Positions 30,920-34,179 of a stretch of DNA of 34,179 nucleotides are shown here, piece by piece. This DNA comes from a virus. A program made the translations under genes and the position numbers. A model generated the notes under the pieces. It saw only the letters and a list, made by a program, of their open reading frames with translations, was not told the origin of the DNA and searched no databases. How positions within the stretch are numbered: the stretch's first letter is position 1; each line of letters starts with the position of its first letter. The stretch is taken from positions 1 to 34,179 of the IMG/VR virus record IMGVR_UViG_3300028364_000011. The stretch is one strand, 5' to 3'.

Positions 30920-31262
30920 ATTCCTTTAAATACAAATCAATTAATACTTTTGTACTTTGCAAATCCGCTTCAAACTGCCCTTTTTTTCGGCATCGCATAA
31001 TTCGTTTGATTAGGTCAAACTCATAACTATTTAAATTTTGATCTTCGCAAAATTTGTAAAGCGAACCATTAGTGTTGTCGTAGTGTGCTGGAGTGTTTAT
31101 TAGTAGCTTGAAGTCTTTTTCGTGTGAAATAACATAATCAGGAGAACCATCTTCTGTAATCAATTGTCCATTTTCATTTGAAAAGTATTTATTTCCTTGT
31201 TTAAAAAAAGCCCAACCTTCTTGATTAACACACTCATACCAGTTACCTTTTATAATTTCCAT
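30894..31262 (-). CDS. DUF3310-like protein
   Basis: 122 residues. The N-terminal half (about 1-55) is a small beta domain (GNWYECVNQEGWAFFKQGNK). The C-terminal half, PAHYDNTNGSLYKFCEDQNL and then LIKRIMRCRKKGQFEADLQS, matches the DUF3310 pattern found in many phages, sometimes called nucleotide kinase-like without proof. A hairpin (31282-31305) precedes its start. Soluble, early gene. The domain call is fairly sure, the role is not. Confidence 0.7.
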   Translation of the reverse strand: MEIIKGNWYECVNQEGWAFFKQGNKYFSNENGQLITEDGSPDYVISHEKDFKLLINTPAHYDNTNGSLYKFCEDQNLNSYEFDLIKRIMRCRKKGQFEADLQSTKVLIDLYLKEYETDKKSD

Positions 31263-31281
31263 TTTTTTAAGTTTTTAAATT

Positions 31282-31305
31282 AACCCACTAAATTAATAGC
31301 GGGTT
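31282..31305 (-). other. Intergenic hairpin
   Basis: AACCC and CTA arms (31282-31290) pair with TAG and GGGTT arms (31297-31305); in minus-strand RNA this is 9 pairs with one G-U and a 6-base loop. There is no U tract after it, so mRNA processing, protection or weak attenuation is likelier than full termination. Confidence 0.45.
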
Positions 31306-31314
31306 TGATTAGTT

Positions 31315-31581
31315 TTAGAAAGGTAAATCGTCTGCCAAATCTGATTCCGCTTGTGATACTTGGTCTTTTCTTGGCGGTGCAACTATATTTCCGTCCGTCC
31401 AAATTACTTGACCATTTGCCACGTATGTACGTTTTTCTTTAGCTTCCCGTTGCTCTTTTGTTTGGCTCAAATACATTGATACATTTTGTCCGTAGTCGTT
31501 AGCTTCGTCTGAAATTGAGATTGTGTACTGCTTGTACTTTCCATCTTTTCCTTTAATTCCTAAATTGATAAGTGCGCTCAT
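31315..31581 (-). CDS. SSB-like single-strand DNA-binding protein (short)
   Basis: 88 residues beginning MSALINLGIKGKDGKYKQYT, beta-rich with ISISDEANDYGQNVSMYLSQ and YVANGQVIWTDGNI, ending in SDLADDLPF. The end matches the acidic tip of bacterial SSB (DDxPF), through which SSB recruits repair proteins. I know this short family from Bacteroidota phages next to recombination genes. It is much shorter than normal SSB (about 110 residues of OB-fold plus tail), so it may be a compact OB-fold or an accessory that mimics the SSB tip. Adjacent to the ERF gene, 6 bases away. Confidence 0.7.
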   Translation of the reverse strand: MSALINLGIKGKDGKYKQYTISISDEANDYGQNVSMYLSQTKEQREAKEKRTYVANGQVIWTDGNIVAPPRKDQVSQAESDLADDLPF

Positions 31582-31587
31582 AAGATT

Positions 31588-32124
31588 CTATTTATTGGTT
31601 AATTTTAATTTTAATTCGTTTTTTAACGGTTCGGTTCTTTTTTGCTCGTAAGCATTTAAAGCCTTCCACGTTGTGCCTAATGATTCAAAGTCTTTGGAGT
31701 TAAGCAAATCCTTTTCGTTTTGCTTTTGCTCGGCTGTTAGCGGTTTTGGTGGTTCAACTGCCTTTTGCCCATCATCGTCTGCACTTCCAACGCTTACAAA
31801 ACTTTGCAATCCGTAACGTCTAGCGTAGCTTATACCACTTCCTTGACTTTGTGCGTCGTTTATCTTTGAAAATATAATCTCGGTCAAAGATTCTATTTGT
31901 TCGCCTGATTCATGCAAAAGAATAGTTTTAACGTAGTTTTTACCATCAAAAATAGTGGTCGGCTGCAAAACTACAATCCCGTTGTTGTTGAATGCAGGAA
32001 GCACTACTTCTAAAATACTATTTAGGTCTGCATATTTATTTTTAAAAAATGGATTTAAAGCGGTTTTTTTTGGCGTGACCATTTCCATTTGTGCTTTTAC
32101 TAATGCTGTTGCTAAATTTTTCAT
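31588..32124 (-). CDS. erf: ERF-family single-strand annealing recombinase
   Basis: 178 residues. Anneals complementary single strands in phage recombination, perhaps for circularisation. ERF pattern: MVTPKKTALNPFFKNKYADL at about 15-34, LEVVLPAFNNNGIVVLQPTT, and GSGISYARRYGLQSFVSVGS with the family's conserved SYARRY block, then DDDGQKA. The C-terminal 50 residues are charged and less conserved. Sits with SSB-like and other early genes, as expected. Confidence 0.9.
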   Translation of the reverse strand: MKNLATALVKAQMEMVTPKKTALNPFFKNKYADLNSILEVVLPAFNNNGIVVLQPTTIFDGKNYVKTILLHESGEQIESLTEIIFSKINDAQSQGSGISYARRYGLQSFVSVGSADDDGQKAVEPPKPLTAEQKQNEKDLLNSKDFESLGTTWKALNAYEQKRTEPLKNELKLKLTNK

Positions 32125-32129
32125 AATTT

Positions 32130-32570
32130 CTAAAATTTAATTGTTATTGAATCCTTGCGTGGATTTGTAGAAACTTTTGGTACCTGATTGCCATAAGCAT
32201 CAAATACTTCTTGCTTTTGCGCTAATTTAAGCTGCTCGGTGCGTGCATCTAAGTCGGCTTTTATAGTTCGGTAAATTTCATCGTCTAAATAATTTACCGT
32301 GTTTCCACCATTTGTCGGAGTAAAAGTAACTCCCATTAATTCTGTCTTTTCAGTTGGCAAATGATTTCTCAATTTAGAAACTGCGGTACTTATTACTTCT
32401 TGCAGTCTCACTAAACTACAAGTCAATTCTAAAATCCCAACTTGTCCGTTATCTAATACGTTTTGCACTAAATTTTCGCCTGTTTTTACCGCTTCTTTTT
32501 TGGTAAAAGTACTATCATACAATGTAGCAATTTCTTCAGCTCGCATTTCAAAAAATTGTAATTTACTCAT
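32130..32570 (-). CDS. Conserved unknown protein of the recombination cassette
   Basis: 146 residues beginning MSKLQFFEMRAEEIATLYDS. Long helices with TFTKKEAVKTGENLVQNVLD, followed by VTFTPTNGGNTVNYLDDEIY and a C-terminal YGNQVPKVSTNPRKDSITIKF-like tail of strand character. I recall similar unnamed proteins next to ERF or exonuclease genes in Bacteroidota phages. It may be a partner of the annealing protein. No nuclease motif seen. Confidence 0.65.
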   Translation of the reverse strand: MSKLQFFEMRAEEIATLYDSTFTKKEAVKTGENLVQNVLDNGQVGILELTCSLVRLQEVISTAVSKLRNHLPTEKTELMGVTFTPTNGGNTVNYLDDEIYRTIKADLDARTEQLKLAQKQEVFDAYGNQVPKVSTNPRKDSITIKF

Positions 32571-32572
32571 AA

Positions 32573-32734
32573 TTAATAATTTTTATTTAATTCAGATAAT
32601 GGCTTATCAAAGTTCGGGTCTAATATTATAACCTCTATTTCTTTTGCGGTTGCGTTTAACAACTCATTTAATCGCTTTAATTCCGCTTCTAAAGCTTTAA
32701 TTCTTTCGGCCTGGTATTCTATTACTTCTATCAT
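32573..32734 (-). CDS. Small coiled-coil protein
   Basis: ATG at 32734, overlapping the stop of the gene upstream as ATGA; TAA at 32573-32575. 53 residues beginning MIEVIEYQAERIKALEAELK, a clear coiled coil with heptad spacing, then IEVIILDPNFDKPLSELNKN. Tight packing and heptads make it likely real. Unknown role, perhaps an adaptor for neighbouring recombination proteins. Confidence 0.68.
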   Translation of the reverse strand: MIEVIEYQAERIKALEAELKRLNELLNATAKEIEVIILDPNFDKPLSELNKNY

Positions 32735-33156
32735 AAAGCGTTCATTTTAACGGTTAATAAATCAATTTCTTTTTGAAGTTCCGATTTTTGGTCTGCAAAA
32801 GTTTTAGATTTAAAAACAGCTTTTTGATTTTCTGTCCCTTCTATTCCAAAATCTGAATTACAAAGTGATCCTGCGAACGTAAAAAAATACAACTTAATGC
32901 CTTCAAAATTTAACATTACAGATGATCCACTATTATTTTCAACCGTGTAATTCCCTTCCGTTAAATCGTTAGATATTTTAGTTTTTACAAAATCTAAACA
33001 TTTTTTAAAGTTAAAATTTACCCTCGGGATGTTGTCAATGTGTTCTTCTACAATTAGAGCATCTTCCCTATCTAATTGTAAATAAACGTCATCAAAATTC
33101 TTTTCTCTAGGTGTTTCGTTTGCTGGCGACATAAAGTCTAAGTGATGTAAGTCCAT
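32731..33156 (-). CDS. First gene of the early leftward operon, unknown
   Basis: 141 residues from the ATG at 33156 (MDLHHLDFMSPANETPREKN). A longer frame to 33222 would run through the promoter box, so the shorter start is chosen. It has an acidic start, a middle ALIVEEHIDNIPRVNFNFKK, a beta-rich centre (VMLNFEGIKLYFFTFAG) and a C-terminal coiled coil (FADQKSELQKEIDLLTVKMN). It is transcribed from the module at 33181-33231, so it is probably among the first phage products. First early genes often act on the host; the function is unknown. Confidence 0.65.
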   Translation of the reverse strand: MDLHHLDFMSPANETPREKNFDDVYLQLDREDALIVEEHIDNIPRVNFNFKKCLDFVKTKISNDLTEGNYTVENNSGSSVMLNFEGIKLYFFTFAGSLCNSDFGIEGTENQKAVFKSKTFADQKSELQKEIDLLTVKMNAL

Positions 33157-33180
33157 AATATTATTATTTATTTGTTTTGA

Positions 33181-33231
33181 CAAAGATATAACTAATAACC
33201 ATTGTAGGTTATTTTTTAACACACTTTAACA
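33181..33231 (-). promoter_or_regulatory. Early promoter-operator module, first copy (divergent region)
   Basis: CAAAGATA (33181-33188; TATCTTTG on minus), AATAACC (33194-33200), 6-base spacer, GGTTATT (33207-33213), a perfect 7-bp inverted repeat, then TTTAACA at 33215-33221 and again at 33225-33231, exactly 10 bases apart. The same set is at 10677-10726. It lies between the early operon and the HTH gene, whose product is the natural candidate to bind it. Confidence 0.78.
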
Positions 33232-33252
33232 TTTTAATATTCAATTTGGTTT

Positions 33253-33260
33253 TATCTTTG
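33253..33260 (+). promoter_or_regulatory. Promoter (-7 box) for HTH gene and thyA unit
   Basis: Plus strand TATCTTTG, 14 bases before the ATG of the HTH gene. The TTTAACA pair lies 22-38 bases upstream, so a protein bound there could control both directions. Confidence 0.6.
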
Positions 33261-33274
33261 TAAAAAAAATAATT

Positions 33275-33487
33275 ATGAATTTACTAAAATTATTGATTGA
33301 AACTTCTGGCCTAAATCAGGCAAAATTTGCGGAAAAAGTAGGTAGAAAACCTCAGCATATTAGCCGGCAAATTAAAAGCGGCGGCGGAATGCATACGAAA
33401 ATGTTTTTTGAATATGCTGAAATACTCGGGATAGAGGAACTAAAATTTAATTACAAAAACACAAGTGTAACTTTAAACTTTAAATAA
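33275..33487 (+). CDS. Cro/CI-type HTH regulator
   Basis: 70 residues. One XRE-type helix-turn-helix: NQAKFAEKVGRKPQHISRQI at about 14-33, followed by KSGGGMHTKMFFEYAEILGI and a short beta-rich tail (FNYKNTSVTLNFK) that may form a dimer interface. Too short for a lambda CI-like repressor with a cleavable domain, so it is closer to Cro. It stands at the divergent promoter region and probably binds the AATAACC/GGTTATT or TTTAACA elements there and at 10677-10726. Target sites are inferred. Confidence 0.85.
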   Translation: MNLLKLLIETSGLNQAKFAEKVGRKPQHISRQIKSGGGMHTKMFFEYAEILGIEELKFNYKNTSVTLNFK

Positions 33488-33491
33488 AATT

Positions 33492-33956
33492 ATGAAAATC
33501 ACAAAAGACCAAGCTGAAATAATGCTTAAAAAAATGCCTGAATTGGCTGAAAAAATTTACGAAGATTTTCCCGAACTAAAGCCATCATCGGTTGCGAATA
33601 GTTGGGAAGATTTAAAAAAAATTAGCGGTTATTATATTCATATAGATTCTGAAATAACGGAAATGAGATTAAAAACAACCGCTTACGGCATAAATCAAAA
33701 CGTTTTTAAAACCAAAAAACAAGCCGAATCCTCACTTGCATACGCTCAATTAACACAACTAATGGCTGATTGTGGGGATTGCGATGTTGATTGGAGTAAT
33801 AATCGCCAAAAGTATTGTCTTGAAGCAATTGTTGACGGTATTAAAACTAGGGAGTATTCAAATTATCGTTCTTTTTTAGCATTTAACAGTGAAAATATCC
33901 GTGATGAATTTATGCAAAAACACGAAGGATTAATTAAAACTTTTTATCAAATATAA
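33492..33956 (+). CDS. Conserved unknown protein downstream of the regulator
   Basis: 154 residues beginning MKITKDQAEIMLKKMPELAE. The stretch NSWEDLKKISGYYIHIDSEI and then NVFKTKKQAESSLAYAQLTQ with LMADCGDCDVDW is a pattern I know from unnamed proteins of Bacteroidota phages and mobile elements. Soluble; no catalytic motif seen. It lies 4 bases after the HTH gene and is separated from thyA by a structured gap. Function unknown. Confidence 0.7.
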   Translation: MKITKDQAEIMLKKMPELAEKIYEDFPELKPSSVANSWEDLKKISGYYIHIDSEITEMRLKTTAYGINQNVFKTKKQAESSLAYAQLTQLMADCGDCDVDWSNNRQKYCLEAIVDGIKTREYSNYRSFLAFNSENIRDEFMQKHEGLIKTFYQI

Positions 33957-33964
33957 ATTTAATT

Positions 33965-34025
33965 GCGGATTTTCCGCTGAAAAACAAAACGCCTTTTTTG
34001 CCAAACCGCTATTATGGTTAGTGGC
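33965..34025 (+). promoter_or_regulatory. Structured leader upstream of thyA
   Basis: Two hairpins in the gap before thyA: GCGGA (33965-33969) with TCCGC (33973-33977), loop 3; and GCCAAACC (34000-34007) with GGTT (34016-34019) and TGGC (34022-34025), 8 pairs with a 2-base bulge and an 8-base loop. No proper U tract follows. They may control thyA expression or reduce read-through. Confidence 0.4.
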
Positions 34026-34053
34026 GTGATTTTAAAACAATTATAAATAAATT

Positions 34054-34179
34054 ATGTCAAAAGTAGATCAAGAATTTCAAAAATTATGTAAAAAAATTGT
34101 CAATGAAGGCAAAGAGTATGAAAACAAAAATAGAGGTGTAAAAAGGCTTCAGATACCTAGTTACACCTTCAGACACGAT
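34054..34179 (+). CDS. thyA: Thymidylate synthase, 5' part (continues at base 1)
   Basis: ATG at 34054 after an A/T-rich leader without a Shine-Dalgarno sequence, as usual in Bacteroidota. The 42 codons here begin MSKVDQEFQKLCKKIVNEGK and include RGVKRLQIPSYTFRHD, close to the N-terminal region of other thymidylate synthases. The frame passes through the terminal repeat to the main part at the left end. See that entry for motifs and function. Confidence 0.95.
   Translation, partial: MSKVDQEFQKLCKKIVNEGKEYENKNRGVKRLQIPSYTFRHD
34064..34179. repeat. Terminal direct repeat, right copy
   Basis: Identical to bases 1-116; shows that the map closes into a circle of 34063 bp. Confidence 0.95.

Overview
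The window is a complete phage genome, linearised inside a gene. Bases 1-116 are repeated exactly at 34064-34179. Joining the ends gives a circle of 34063 bp and restores an intact thymidylate synthase gene (34054 through the join to 896). Base composition is very AT-rich, promoters look like the Bacteroidota type (TAnnTTTG), and many proteins match families I know from phages and prophages of Flavobacteriia. A siphovirus of Flavobacterium or a relative is the best guess. The order terminase, portal, prohead protease, HK97-type capsid, major tail protein and tape measure supports a long, non-contractile tail.

The circle has two transcription directions. A divergent control region (about 33157-33274) fires rightward into a small HTH regulator, a conserved unknown gene, thyA and two tiny genes. 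That unit ends in a terminator near 1346-1385. Leftward (minus strand) lies everything else, from 33156 down to 1421, closed by a facing terminator at 1408-1438.

Minus strand, in order of transcription: (1) recombination and early genes 33.2-30.3 kb (ERF annealing protein, an SSB-like small protein, a DUF3310-like protein); (2) small regulatory or unknown genes and a YopX-like protein, 30.1-28.9 kb, behind a promoter carrying a palindromic operator; (3) a replication block 28.8-24.5 kb (HNH nuclease, winged-helix initiator-like protein, DNA methyltransferase, RepA/RecA-like ATPase) behind a leader with alternative pairings; (4) NinG-like and HNH nucleases, small proteins and a small lipoprotein, 24.5-22.5 kb; (5) packaging and head genes 22.5-16 kb; (6) tail genes 15.9-2.9 kb; (7) a lysis cassette with two membrane proteins, an M15 peptidase endolysin and a probable one-gene spanin, 2.9-1.4 kb.

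No integrase, transposase, partition gene, DNA polymerase, obvious primase, tRNA or CRISPR array is visible. As the map is complete, these absences mean something: the phage probably relies on host polymerase and primase, and any latent state would have to be non-integrative or use an unrecognised enzyme.

The most interesting signal is a regulatory module of about 50 bp present twice. One copy drives the early genes next to the HTH regulator. The other lies just after the tape-measure gene, where it drives a small gene that has its own terminator, so a tail-operon gene appears to be under early or repressor control. Also notable are three start codons placed exactly 4 nt after a TAnnTTTG box (possible leaderless transcripts), a possible -1 frameshift site before the tape measure, and the switch-like leader at 28785-28892. 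All functions are read from sequence patterns; no database search was possible.
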